From: Jongsikchunia kroppenstedtii DSM 45133
GTDB taxonomy: Bacteria; Actinomycetota; Actinomycetes; Mycobacteriales; Mycobacteriaceae
NCBI RefSeq assembly: GCF_000380485.1
Contig: NZ_AQYG01000037.1
Span: 1 to 64,000, forward strand
Length of the DNA: 64,000 nucleotides
Direction of reading: 5' to 3'
This document shows, piece by piece, positions 26,307 through 33,788 of this stretch (positions within the stretch are counted from its first letter, which is position 1; each line of letters starts with the position of its first letter). The notes beneath the pieces are model-generated. The model was not told where the DNA came from. It ran no database searches and worked only from the letters and a program-made list of their open reading frames with translations. The translations under genes were made by a program, and so were the position numbers.

Positions 26307-26981
26307 ATGCCTGTGTCTGACGAGCGTCCTCCGGCCAGCCGGGGTCCTGATCGACCCGCACCGCTGCGGCGCATCGGCGTCATGGGCGGCACCTTCGACC
26401 CGATCCACAACGGGCACCTGGTCGCGGCCAGCGAGGTGGCCCACGAGTTCGCCCTCGACGAGGTGATCTTCGTCCCTACCGGCGTCCCCTGGCAGAAGCA
26501 GGAGGGTGACCGGCAGGTCACGGCTGCCGAGGATCGTTATCTGATGACGGTGATCGCCACGGCCGGCAACCCGCGGTTCTCGGTCAGCCGCGTCGACATC
26601 GACCGCGTCGGGGCCACCTACACCATCGATACCCTCCGCGACCTGCACACACTGCATCCCGACGCCGAGCTGTACTTCATCACCGGGGCCGACGCCCTCG
26701 GGTCGATCCTGTCGTGGCAGCACTGGGAGGAACTGTTCCAGCACGCGCGGTTCATCGGCGTCAATCGGCCGGGGTATGAGCTGGGTGCCGCGCATCTTGC
26801 ACAACACCTCGAAAAGCTCCCACCCGATACCCTGCATCTGATGGAGATCCCCGCCCTGGCGATCTCGTCCACCGACTGTCGTGCGCGGGCCAGTTCCCGT
26901 CGTCCCATCTGGTACCTGATGCCTGATGGCGTCGTGCAGTACATCAACAAACGCAAGCTCTACCGAAGGGACCAGGTGTGA
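26307..26981 (+). CDS. nadD: Nicotinate-nucleotide adenylyltransferase
   Basis: Joins nicotinate mononucleotide and ATP to give deamido-NAD, an essential NAD biosynthesis step. The 224-residue protein carries the nucleotidyltransferase signature [12 protein letters not shown] (about residues 29-40), the [10 protein letters not shown] substrate loop, YFITGADAL and the C-terminal ISSTDCR motif. The first 25 residues are a variable Pro/Arg-rich leader. The TGA overlaps the GTG of rsfS (GTGA, 26978-26981), giving the nadD-rsfS-phosphatase order known from mycobacteria. Confidence 0.96.
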   Translation: MPVSDERPPASRGPDRPAPLRRIGVMGGTFDPIHNGHLVAASEVAHEFALDEVIFVPTGVPWQKQEGDRQVTAAEDRYLMTVIATAGNPRFSVSRVDIDRVGATYTIDTLRDLHTLHPDAELYFITGADALGSILSWQHWEELFQHARFIGVNRPGYELGAAHLAQHLEKLPPDTLHLMEIPALAISSTDCRARASSRRPIWYLMPDGVVQYINKRKLYRRDQV

Positions 26982-27394
26982 CCGCCGCCGCCGAATCGAT
27001 CGCCGTCGCCACCATCGCGGCCCGCGTCGCCCACGAGAAGCTCGCCACGAATGTGGTGATCCTGGATGTCTCCGAGCAGCTGGTGATCACCGACTGCTTC
27101 GTGATCGCCTCCGCGGACAACGACCGGCAGGTCGGCGCGATCGTCGACGAGGTCGAGGAGAAGCTGCGCGAGGCCGGGCACAAGCCGGTGCGCCGCGAGG
27201 GCACTCGGGAGGGACGATGGGCGCTGCTCGACTACGTCGACGTGGTGATCCACATCCAGCATGTCGAGGAGCGCAGCTACTACGCGCTCGACCGGCTGTG
27301 GCAGGACTGCCCGGCGATCGAGATCCAGGGGGTCACCGGGCGCGTCGAGCGTCACGAAGCCGCCGAGGCGGACCGAGGGGACACGTTCGCGTGA
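26978..27394 (+). CDS. rsfS: Ribosomal silencing factor RsfS
   Basis: A 138-residue RsfS/YbeB family protein. It binds ribosomal protein L14 and blocks 30S-50S joining when nutrients are scarce. Family motifs are [23 protein letters not shown] (about residues 33-55) and [20 protein letters not shown] with the conserved WxLLDYxDVVVH core. It starts with GTG overlapping the nadD stop and ends overlapping the next GTG (27391-27394), so the three genes are translationally chained. Confidence 0.95.
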   Translation: MTAAAESIAVATIAARVAHEKLATNVVILDVSEQLVITDCFVIASADNDRQVGAIVDEVEEKLREAGHKPVRREGTREGRWALLDYVDVVIHIQHVEERSYYALDRLWQDCPAIEIQGVTGRVERHEAAEADRGDTFA

Positions 27395-28095
27395 CGAACG
27401 GGCCCGACACCCACGACAGCAGCGTCGAGCGCATGACTCCGGTCGTGCGGCGGCTGGTGCTGCTGCGGCACGGTCAGACCGCCTACAACGCGGCCAGTCG
27501 GATGCAGGGTCAGCTAGATACCGACCTGTCGGAAGTCGGTGTGGCGCAGGCGAAGCGCGCGGCAATGGCGTTGGCCCCGCGCCGGCCACGACTGATCGTG
27601 TCGTCGGACTTGCAGCGGGCCGCCGACACGGCGCAGGCGTTGGCCGATGAAACTGGTCTGACGGTCGGCTACGACGTTCGGCTGCGCGAAACGCATCTCG
27701 GGGAGTGGCAGGGGATGACCCACCACGAGGTCGACGACGTGAACCCGGGCGCCCGGGCGGCGTGGCGCGACGATGCGACCTGGGGTCCGCCCGGCGGCGA
27801 GAGCCGCGTCCAGGTGGCCGAGCGCTCTATGGCGGTGGTGGACGAACTCGTTGCCGGACTTGCTGATTGGGGTCGTGGTGACGATGCGGAGTCGCCGGTG
27901 GTGCTGGTCGCGCATGGCGGCGTGATCGCCGCGATGACCGCCGGACTGCTGGCGCTGCCGGTCGCGAACTGGCCGGTGTTCGGCGGGTTGGCGAATACCA
28001 GCTGGGTGCAGTTGTCCGGCCACGGCGAGCAGCCGACGTGGCGATTGGACGTGTGGAATGCGTCGGCCGAGCCTGCCGACGCCGCCGTGCAATAG
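27391..28095 (+). CDS. gpgP: Histidine phosphatase family protein (GpgP-like, phosphoglycerate mutase fold)
   Basis: A 234-residue histidine phosphatase with the RHG catalytic motif VLLRHGQTAYN (His about residue 26), Arg in SDLQRAADTAQAL, the acid motif RETHLGEWQG and the second His in VVLVAHGGVIAA. The position after nadD-rsfS matches Rv2419c, characterised as glucosyl-3-phosphoglycerate phosphatase GpgP of methylglucose lipopolysaccharide synthesis. octT, from the same pathway, is encoded nearby, which supports the name. The GTG start (27391) overlaps the rsfS stop; an ATG at 27433 is an alternative. The longer open frame from 26926 runs through rsfS and is not coding there. Confidence 0.85.
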   Translation: MTNGPDTHDSSVERMTPVVRRLVLLRHGQTAYNAASRMQGQLDTDLSEVGVAQAKRAAMALAPRRPRLIVSSDLQRAADTAQALADETGLTVGYDVRLRETHLGEWQGMTHHEVDDVNPGARAAWRDDATWGPPGGESRVQVAERSMAVVDELVAGLADWGRGDDAESPVVLVAHGGVIAAMTAGLLALPVANWPVFGGLANTSWVQLSGHGEQPTWRLDVWNASAEPADAAVQ

Positions 28096-28112
28096 CCGAT
28101 CATTACTCAAGC

Positions 28113-28169
28113 CGTGGGCATAGCGGGATGCGGATGACATAGTGTCCTCCGCGGCGCGCTATGCCCACG
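28113..28169. terminator. Large hairpin, probable bidirectional terminator
   Basis: Perfect 13-bp arms at 28113-28125 and 28157-28169 enclose a 31-base interior that can form a second stem (10 bp, one mismatch, loop TAG). It lies between the convergent phosphatase and adenylate cyclase genes. No T tract follows, so it may work as an intrinsic terminator of the T-poor actinobacterial kind. Confidence 0.65.
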
Positions 28170-28179
28170 TTCTGAGCAG

Positions 28180-28989
28180 CTAGGCGTCGTAGCGCGGCAG
28201 CACCGAATAGACGACCAGATCCTTCGGCGCGCCCTTGGCGCGGAATCGCTTGTTCCGCTTGGTGAATCGCGATTCGTCGGCGCCCTCAAGCGTGGCCGCA
28301 GAGGCCAGGACCTCGCCGGCGCCCGCAGCCGCGGAGATCCGTGCGGCGATATTCACGTCGACGCCCAGATAGTCCTCGCCGACCTGCCGCGGGGTGCCGG
28401 TATGCAGCCCGCACCGCAGCTGCGGGCGGTAACCGTCCACCGTGATCGCGCTGACCGCGGCCGACGTCTCATGCGCCGCCCAGATCGCCTCGGCCGGATC
28501 GCTGAAGACCGCCATCAGGCCGTCGCCAAGCGACTTCACCACTCGGCCGCCGCGGCCGGCGATGATCTCTTCGCTCGCCTTGTCGACGGCGCGCAGCAGT
28601 TCGAGCACCTTGTCGTCGCCGACGCGCAGCGCCCAGGTGGAGAAACTCACCAGATCGGTGAACAGGATCGTGACCGGCCCGGTATCCACGTCGGCGCTGC
28701 GTCGACGCGGTGCGATCGACTGCCAGACCTGAACGGCGGCCAGGCCCAGTTCGCGAACCGCGCTCGGATGCTCGGCGCGCACCTGCTCGATCAGTCCCGC
28801 GATCCGATCACTGCCGCGCAGGTCATTGCGGGCGAGCGAGGTCGGATCTCCGCCCGGCGCGTGCCGGCGCAACGCCTGAGCAGCCTTCACCACCGCGTCC
28901 TGTCGGTCCGTCTGCGCGAGCATCTTGCCCACGTTGCGGGCGGCCCGGCCAGCCTCGGGTTTGTCGGAACCATCGGGAGATGAACTCAC
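28180..28989 (-). CDS. Class III adenylate cyclase
   Basis: A 269-residue protein with a C-terminal class III cyclase domain (about residues 100-265) that makes cAMP from ATP. All key residues are visible: metal-binding Asp112 (LFTDLVSFS) and Asp156 (LGDGLMAVF), adenine-selecting Lys152 and Asp206, and transition-state Asn213 and Arg217 (VDVNIAARI). It should therefore be active as a homodimer. The N-terminal 95 residues are helical with no transmembrane segment, so it is cytosolic, and they may be a regulatory domain. The GTG start is preceded at 6 bases by a TAGGGT -10 set back-to-back with that of octT. Confidence 0.9.
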   Translation of the reverse strand: MSSSPDGSDKPEAGRAARNVGKMLAQTDRQDAVVKAAQALRRHAPGGDPTSLARNDLRGSDRIAGLIEQVRAEHPSAVRELGLAAVQVWQSIAPRRRSADVDTGPVTILFTDLVSFSTWALRVGDDKVLELLRAVDKASEEIIAGRGGRVVKSLGDGLMAVFSDPAEAIWAAHETSAAVSAITVDGYRPQLRCGLHTGTPRQVGEDYLGVDVNIAARISAAAGAGEVLASAATLEGADESRFTKRNKRFRAKGAPKDLVVYSVLPRYDA

Positions 28990-28995
28990 ACATCG

Positions 28996-29001
28996 ACCCT
29001 A
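28996..29001 (-). promoter_or_regulatory. Putative -10 element of the adenylate cyclase gene
   Basis: On the minus strand TAGGGT lies 6 bases before the GTG at 28987-28989. It is four bases from the opposite-facing TAGGGT at 29006-29011. Confidence 0.6.
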
Positions 29002-29005
29002 TCGC

Positions 29006-29011
29006 TAGGGT
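29006..29011 (+). promoter_or_regulatory. Putative -10 element of octT
   Basis: TAGGGT lies 10 bases before the ATG at 29022, giving a leader of a few bases at most. With the minus-strand element it forms the symmetric block ACCCTA-TCGC-TAGGGT. Confidence 0.55.
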
Positions 29012-29021
29012 TTGACAGCAA

Positions 29022-29843
29022 ATGAACGGTGACATTAAGAACGGCAGCTCCGCTGCTTCGGACATTAAGAACGACCCCTCCGCCGACGAGACAAGCCAGA
29101 ACACGATCGTCGTGCTGGCCGATTCGCTGTCGTATTACGGCCCGAAAGGCGGCCTGCCCGCCGACGACCCACGAATCTGGCCGAATCTGGTTGGCGCCCG
29201 GCTCGGTGCGCCGGTCGAGCTGATCGCCCGAATCGGGTGGACGAGCCGCGACGTCTGGTGGGCGATAACGCAGGATCCGCGGGTGTGGGCGGCGATTCCC
29301 AAGGCGAGCGTGGTCGTGCTGGCGTTCGGCGGCATGGACTCGCTGCCGTCCCCGCTGCCGACCGCGCTGCGCGAGGGCATTCGCTATCTGCGGCCCGGCT
29401 GGCTGCGGGCCGGGGTTCGTGATGGCTATGGGTGGCTGCAGCCGCGGCTGTCGCCGCTGGGGTGGCCGATGGCCGTGCCGCCGCGCCTGATGATCGAATA
29501 CTTCGAGCGCATCCGCGGAGCGCTCGCGCAGCTGCGGCCGGACCTGCGGCTGATCGTCTGCCTGCCGCCGACACACGACAGCCCCTACTACGGGCATGCC
29601 CACCCGGGTCACCCCCGAACCCGCGCGGCGATCGTCGACTGGGCTGCGAAGGCCGGGTTGCCGACCGTCGACTTCACGCCGCCGAGCGTCGTCAATTTCC
29701 ACCAGCCGGGCCACAATCCGGACGGCATTCACTGGGGCTTCGAGATGCACAAAGCGGTCGCCGAACTCGTCGCGGAGAAGATCGAGGAATTGGGCACAAC
29801 TGTCCCGGAAGCCGCGGCCGACGCGCCGCCGGCCACCGACTAG
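29022..29843 (+). CDS. octT: SGNH hydrolase-fold acyltransferase, OctT-like
   Basis: A 273-residue GDSL/SGNH-type protein: nucleophile Ser in VVLADSLSYYG (about residue 33), the conserved Gly region VVLAFGGMDSL (block III residue replaced by Asp), and the Asp-His pair in NPDGIHWGFEMHK near 240. The position between the gpgP block and degV matches Rv2418c, described as OctT, which octanoylates diglucosylglycerate in methylglucose lipopolysaccharide synthesis. The name rests mostly on synteny and fold. The first 30 residues are a low-complexity extension with a duplicated 10-residue unit. Confidence 0.82.
   Translation: MNGDIKNGSSAASDIKNDPSADETSQNTIVVLADSLSYYGPKGGLPADDPRIWPNLVGARLGAPVELIARIGWTSRDVWWAITQDPRVWAAIPKASVVVLAFGGMDSLPSPLPTALREGIRYLRPGWLRAGVRDGYGWLQPRLSPLGWPMAVPPRLMIEYFERIRGALAQLRPDLRLIVCLPPTHDSPYYGHAHPGHPRTRAAIVDWAAKAGLPTVDFTPPSVVNFHQPGHNPDGIHWGFEMHKAVAELVAEKIEELGTTVPEAAADAPPATD
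29031..29073 (+). repeat. Tandem 30-base repeat at the octT N-terminus
   Basis: GACATTAAGAACG occurs at 29031-29043 and again at 29061-29073, a 30-base period. It encodes the duplicated peptide unit DIKN(G/D)xSA at the start of OctT, outside the catalytic domain. Confidence 0.7.
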
Positions 29844-29846
29844 CGT
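29841..29846 (+). promoter_or_regulatory. Putative -10 element before the DegV gene
   Basis: TAGCGT overlaps the octT stop codon (29841-29843) and lies 6 bases before the GTG at 29853. Confidence 0.5.
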
Positions 29847-29852
29847 GTACCC

Positions 29853-30710
29853 GTGACCGTCATCGTCGTGACCGACTCCGCCGCGCGGATTCCTGCCGCG
29901 CTGCGCGAGCGGTATCGGATCCGTGAGGTGCCGATGCACGTGCTCACCGCGGACGGCGATCTGCGCGAGGGCATCGATGCGATCAGTCAGGACGTCATCG
30001 ATCATCCCGACACCACCACGTCGGGGGCGATCCCGGCGGATCTCGAAGAGGTCTACAGCCAGGCGATCGCCGACAGCGATGGTGACGGCGTCGTGGCCGT
30101 GCACCTGTCCCGCCGGCTGTCGGGAACCTGGAGCGCAGGACGCCTGGTGGCCGAAAAGCTCGGTCCGACGATCCGAATCGTCGACTCGCGGTCGGTAGGG
30201 CTGGGGATCGGCTTCGCCGCGCTGGCGGCGGCACAGGCGGCAGACGACGGCGCCGATCGCGATCGGGTCTATGAGGCCGCGATCCGTGCGACATCGACGA
30301 CCGAATGCGTCGTCTGCGTGCACCAGCTCGACAATCTGCGTCACAGCGGCCGGATCAGCGCCACCACCCGGTTGCTGGGATCGGCCCTGTCGATCAAGCC
30401 GGTACTGCAGATCGTCGACGGCAGCCTGTCGTTGACCGAGAAGCAGCGCACCATGACCCGCGCGGTGGCGAAGATGATCGACATCGCCGTCGAGGCCGCG
30501 GGATCGAATCCGGTCTCGGTCGGCGTGCTCGACAACTTTGCTCCTGAGCTGGCGGAGCAAGTGGCGGAGGAGCTTTCGGAGTGCATGCCGAAGATCGACT
30601 CGATGATCCGCGCCGACATGGGGCCGGTCCTGGGATCGCATGTCGGCAGTGGTGCGGTCGCGATCTGCCTGTGCACCTCGCTCGTCGGGATCGATACCTC
30701 AGTTCTCTGA
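29853..30710 (+). CDS. DegV family fatty-acid-binding protein (FakB-like)
   Basis: A 285-residue DegV protein. The N-terminal VIVVTDSAARIP motif, the loop DTTTSGAIPADLEEVY, and VAVHLSRRLSGTWSAG with a C-terminal GPVLGSHVGSGAVAICL are the family hallmarks; the serine/threonine and histidine in these loops hold the fatty-acid carboxylate. In Firmicutes such proteins (FakB) present fatty acids to the kinase FakA; a FakA-like protein is encoded at 9350. Corresponds to Rv2417c by position. The start is GTG with a -10 element overlapping the octT stop. Confidence 0.88.
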   Translation: MTVIVVTDSAARIPAALRERYRIREVPMHVLTADGDLREGIDAISQDVIDHPDTTTSGAIPADLEEVYSQAIADSDGDGVVAVHLSRRLSGTWSAGRLVAEKLGPTIRIVDSRSVGLGIGFAALAAAQAADDGADRDRVYEAAIRATSTTECVVCVHQLDNLRHSGRISATTRLLGSALSIKPVLQIVDGSLSLTEKQRTMTRAVAKMIDIAVEAAGSNPVSVGVLDNFAPELAEQVAEELSECMPKIDSMIRADMGPVLGSHVGSGAVAICLCTSLVGIDTSVL

Positions 30711-30774
30711 CCCGCGAGCTCTCTTGGATGAGCGATTCGTTCGTCCGGCGGCGGGTGTCGCAGACCTGGACCTC

Positions 30775-31161
30775 TTATTCGGGGGCAGCCCCATGGAACA
30801 CGGCTTCGAGGTTGTTCCCGTCCGGATCACGAACGAACGCCCCGCAATAGCCGGGGTGGTACTCGGGCCACAGCCGCGGTGCGTGCAGCGACTCGGCCCC
30901 CGACGCCAGCGCGGCATCGTGGAACGCGTGCACCGCGGCAGTATCGGCGGCCTGGAACGCGATATGGACCTCGCGATTCGGCCCGGTTGCCTCACCCGCG
31001 CTGGCATCCGCGATCCAGAAATCGGGCTTGCCATCGCGGCCGTAACCGATGGCCACCCCGAAGTCCATTTGCCGGGTGAAGCCCAGCACGCCGAGCACGG
31101 AGTCGTAGAAGTCCTTGGCCTTGGCGAAGTCGGTGCAGTTGATTCCGAGGTGATCGATCAT
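30775..31161 (-). CDS. VOC (glyoxalase/bleomycin resistance) family protein
   Basis: A 128-residue single-unit vicinal-oxygen-chelate protein: MIDHLGINCTDFAKAKDFYDSVL at the N-terminus, REVHIAFQAADTAAVHAFHDAAL in the middle and the typical end YCGAFVRDPDGNNLEAVFH. The metal-ligand pattern (His/Glu) is present, but substrates in this family vary widely (glyoxalases, dioxygenases, antibiotic-binding proteins), so function is open. I take the ATG at 31159-31161, which begins exactly at the VOC motif; the frame is open a further 21 codons. It lies between degV and comEA on the opposite strand. Confidence 0.8.
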   Translation of the reverse strand: MIDHLGINCTDFAKAKDFYDSVLGVLGFTRQMDFGVAIGYGRDGKPDFWIADASAGEATGPNREVHIAFQAADTAAVHAFHDAALASGAESLHAPRLWPEYHPGYCGAFVRDPDGNNLEAVFHGAAPE

Positions 31162-31359
31162 GACGACATCGTCGCATCCGACACCGACAAACGGGACCCG
31201 GATCGGCAAAGATACGGTACCCAAGCGATTCCGGGCCGTGGAGAGCTGTCACACCGCGGTCTGACACGCGAATTCCTCTGGGGGAACGTGATTTATCCAC
31301 AGTCATTCCGGCCATTCACAATGGGCGCTCGGCGCGGCGGCTCGTCCTGGTGTGCGCAC

Positions 31360-31365
31360 TAGCGT
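31360..31365 (+). promoter_or_regulatory. Putative -10 element of the comEA-comEC operon
   Basis: TAGCGT lies 6 bases before the ATG at 31372. Confidence 0.5.
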
Positions 31366-31371
31366 GGCGGC

Positions 31372-32241
31372 ATGGGGAGAGGACACGTATCGGCCGATCT
31401 GTCGCGGATCGGTCCAGCGCCATCGCGATCGGCCGATGATATTGCGCACGAGCGTGATTCGGCGACTACTCCGGTGTGGGACGTCGGCACCACGCCGGCA
31501 TGGCTGGATACCGGTGGCGCTGGCGGAGTCAACACCGACGTCGACGATGAGGCGCCCGACCGACCGCGATTCGGCAGGTGGCGAACCGCGCCGCCGGCGG
31601 CGTTGGCGCTGATCGCTGTCGCGGTCGTGGCGGTTGGGTTCACCGCGTTCTCGGTGTTCTCCGGTGCGGGTGAGGCGGATACCCCGCGGGTGGCGTTCCC
31701 GTCGACCGCCGGCCGGGCATTATCGAGCGCGCCCGAGTCATCGGCGCCGCCAACGGAATTGGTGGTGAGCGTCGTGGGTCTGGTGCACCGCCCGGGCCTG
31801 GTTCGGCTGCCGCCGCAATCGCGTGTCGCCGATGCGCTCAACACCGCGGGAGGACCACGTCCAGGCGCCGACGTGACGAGCATCAATCAGGCGCAGCTGC
31901 TGCACGACGGCGATCAGATCCTGATCGGGTTCGCCGATCCGGTGACCGGACCACGAATCAAGAGCGCCGTGGTCGGTTCGAATGGCGGAAGCCCGACGGG
32001 ATCTGCGGGTGCACAGCCGAAACCGAGTACTGGGGGTGCAGGCGGCGCGGGCAAGGTCAATCTGAACACCGCCGACGAATCGGCCCTGGACGCGTTGCCC
32101 GGCGTGGGTCCGGTGACGGCCAAGGCGATCATCGCCTGGCGCACGCAGCACGGAAGATTCACCAGCGTCGATCAGCTGGGCGAGGTGGACGGTATCGGCC
32201 CGGCACGCCTGGCCAAGCTGCGAGAACTGGTCGTGGTGTGA
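31372..32241 (+). CDS. comEA: ComEA-like helix-hairpin-helix DNA-binding membrane protein
   Basis: A 289-residue protein with a cytoplasmic N-terminus of about 70 residues, one transmembrane helix (ALALIAVAVVAVGFTAFSVF), an SLBB domain (VSVVGLVHRPGLVRLP onward, about 123-180), a Gly/Ser-rich linker and a C-terminal double helix-hairpin-helix (VNLNTADESALDALPGVGP and LGEVDGIGPARLAKL). In competent bacteria ComEA binds incoming double-stranded DNA outside the membrane and hands it to ComEC, encoded next with a GTGA overlap (32238-32241). Natural competence is not established for this lineage; no type IV pilus genes are in the window. Confidence 0.88.
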   Translation: MGRGHVSADLSRIGPAPSRSADDIAHERDSATTPVWDVGTTPAWLDTGGAGGVNTDVDDEAPDRPRFGRWRTAPPAALALIAVAVVAVGFTAFSVFSGAGEADTPRVAFPSTAGRALSSAPESSAPPTELVVSVVGLVHRPGLVRLPPQSRVADALNTAGGPRPGADVTSINQAQLLHDGDQILIGFADPVTGPRIKSAVVGSNGGSPTGSAGAQPKPSTGGAGGAGKVNLNTADESALDALPGVGPVTAKAIIAWRTQHGRFTSVDQLGEVDGIGPARLAKLRELVVV

Positions 32242-33788
32242 ACGGCGGTTCCGATCATGACGCGCGACTGGTGCCGGCGGCGGCCGGCGCCTGGCTGGTC
32301 ACCGCGGTCGGCATCGTTGCTCCGGTCGAGTTGTCGGCGACGGTGGCCGGCCTTCTGCTGGTCGGCGGAGTCGCCGGCGGTTGGTGGTGGCGGCGACGCG
32401 GACCGGCGGGCTGGGTGGTGCCGGCGACCGCCGCCGCGGTGGTGATCGGCGGGTTTGCGGCGACAATCACCCTGCGGCAGTTCCATGTTCAGCGGCACGT
32501 GCTCTACGGGGCCGCCGGTGAACGCCCGGTCGTCGTCACGGTGCGTGACGATCCGCGCTCGGTTGGGGGTGGGGGCTCGCGGGTGTGGCTGCCCGTCCGT
32601 GTCGGCGGGCTGATCGGCGGCGTCGATGCGGTGGTGTTCGCGCCTGCCCGCGGTTGGGCCGACGTGATGCCTGGCCAGCGGCTGCGCGCCGAGGTCACGG
32701 TGCGGCCGCCGACTCGCGGACTGACCGTTGCGACGCTCACCGCGCGCGGGGAGCCGCGGCAGGTGCGCGCGCCGCCCTGGTATCAGCGGCTCGCGACGCA
32801 TGTGCGATCGGAATTCCGCAAGGTCGCTGCCATGGCGTTGCCGTCGCCGCAATCGGGGCTGCTGCCCGGTCTGGTACTCGGTGACGTATCGGCCCAGGAT
32901 CCGCAGCTGGTGAACGACTTTCGGGCGACATCGCTGAGTCACTTGACCGCGGTATCGGGCAGCAATTTCACGCTCATCGCTGGCTCGGTGCTCTGGCTCG
33001 TACGATCCTGCGGCGCTCGGCCACGGGTCGCGGCGGCCGTCACCGCCTGCGTGATCGTCGGTTTCGTGATCCTGGTGCGGCCCTCGCCGAGCGTGGTGCG
33101 GGCGGCGGTGATGGGCGCGGTCGGCCTGATCGCGATCGCGTCCAGCCGACGATCGGCGGCGATACCGGCGCTGGCGACCGCGATCCTGGTGCTGCTGACG
33201 GTGTCGCCGGCGTTGGCGGTCGATCCCGGGTTCGCGCTGTCGGTCGCGGCGACCGCGGGACTGATCGTGTTCGGGTCGCTGGTTCGAGATCGACTGTCCG
33301 AGTGGGGGGTTGCCCGGCCGCTGGCCGAACTGCTGGCGGTGGCAGCGGTCGCGCAGGTGGTCACCGCTCCGCTCGTCGCGCTCTATTCGGGAACGGTGAG
33401 TGCCGTCGGTATGGTCGCCAACATCGCTGTGGCACTGACGATTCCACCGATCACGATCCTCGGCACGGCAGCCGCGGTGATGTCGCCGATCGTGCCCTTG
33501 ATCGCAGACCTGCTGGTGCGATTCACCGGTCCGGCGGTCTGGTGGCTGGTGCAGGTCGCGCAGCGGCTCGCGCGGGTGCCGGGCGCGACGGTGCGGGTGC
33601 CCGACGGCGCGGCGGGCGCGCTGTTGGTCACCGCCGCGATCCTTGCCGTGGCGGCATCCGTCTGGGCGTTGAGGCGAGCCCGGCAGCACCCGGCGCATGG
33701 CCGTCGGTATGGGGGAGTCGGGCGCCGCGGAGTCTGGCACGATGGGCGCCATGGCGACACAGTCCAGGGTTCATCTGATCGTCGGTGA
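32238..33788 (+). CDS. comEC: ComEC/Rec2-family membrane channel protein, short form
   Basis: A 516-residue polytopic membrane protein with a soluble DUF4131-like N-terminal region between the first helices and a competence domain of about eight helices (LSHLTAVSGSNFTLIAGSVLW is the family signature, about residues 232-252, then LVRPSPSVVRAAVMG). ComEC imports single-stranded DNA. The C-terminal metallo-beta-lactamase nuclease domain of Bacillus ComEC (about 776 residues) is missing; the mycobacterial homologue is similarly short as I recall. The last 15 codons overlap holA. Whether it still moves DNA is unknown. Confidence 0.87.
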   Translation: MNGGSDHDARLVPAAAGAWLVTAVGIVAPVELSATVAGLLLVGGVAGGWWWRRRGPAGWVVPATAAAVVIGGFAATITLRQFHVQRHVLYGAAGERPVVVTVRDDPRSVGGGGSRVWLPVRVGGLIGGVDAVVFAPARGWADVMPGQRLRAEVTVRPPTRGLTVATLTARGEPRQVRAPPWYQRLATHVRSEFRKVAAMALPSPQSGLLPGLVLGDVSAQDPQLVNDFRATSLSHLTAVSGSNFTLIAGSVLWLVRSCGARPRVAAAVTACVIVGFVILVRPSPSVVRAAVMGAVGLIAIASSRRSAAIPALATAILVLLTVSPALAVDPGFALSVAATAGLIVFGSLVRDRLSEWGVARPLAELLAVAAVAQVVTAPLVALYSGTVSAVGMVANIAVALTIPPITILGTAAAVMSPIVPLIADLLVRFTGPAVWWLVQVAQRLARVPGATVRVPDGAAGALLVTAAILAVAASVWALRRARQHPAHGRRYGGVGRRGVWHDGRHGDTVQGSSDRR

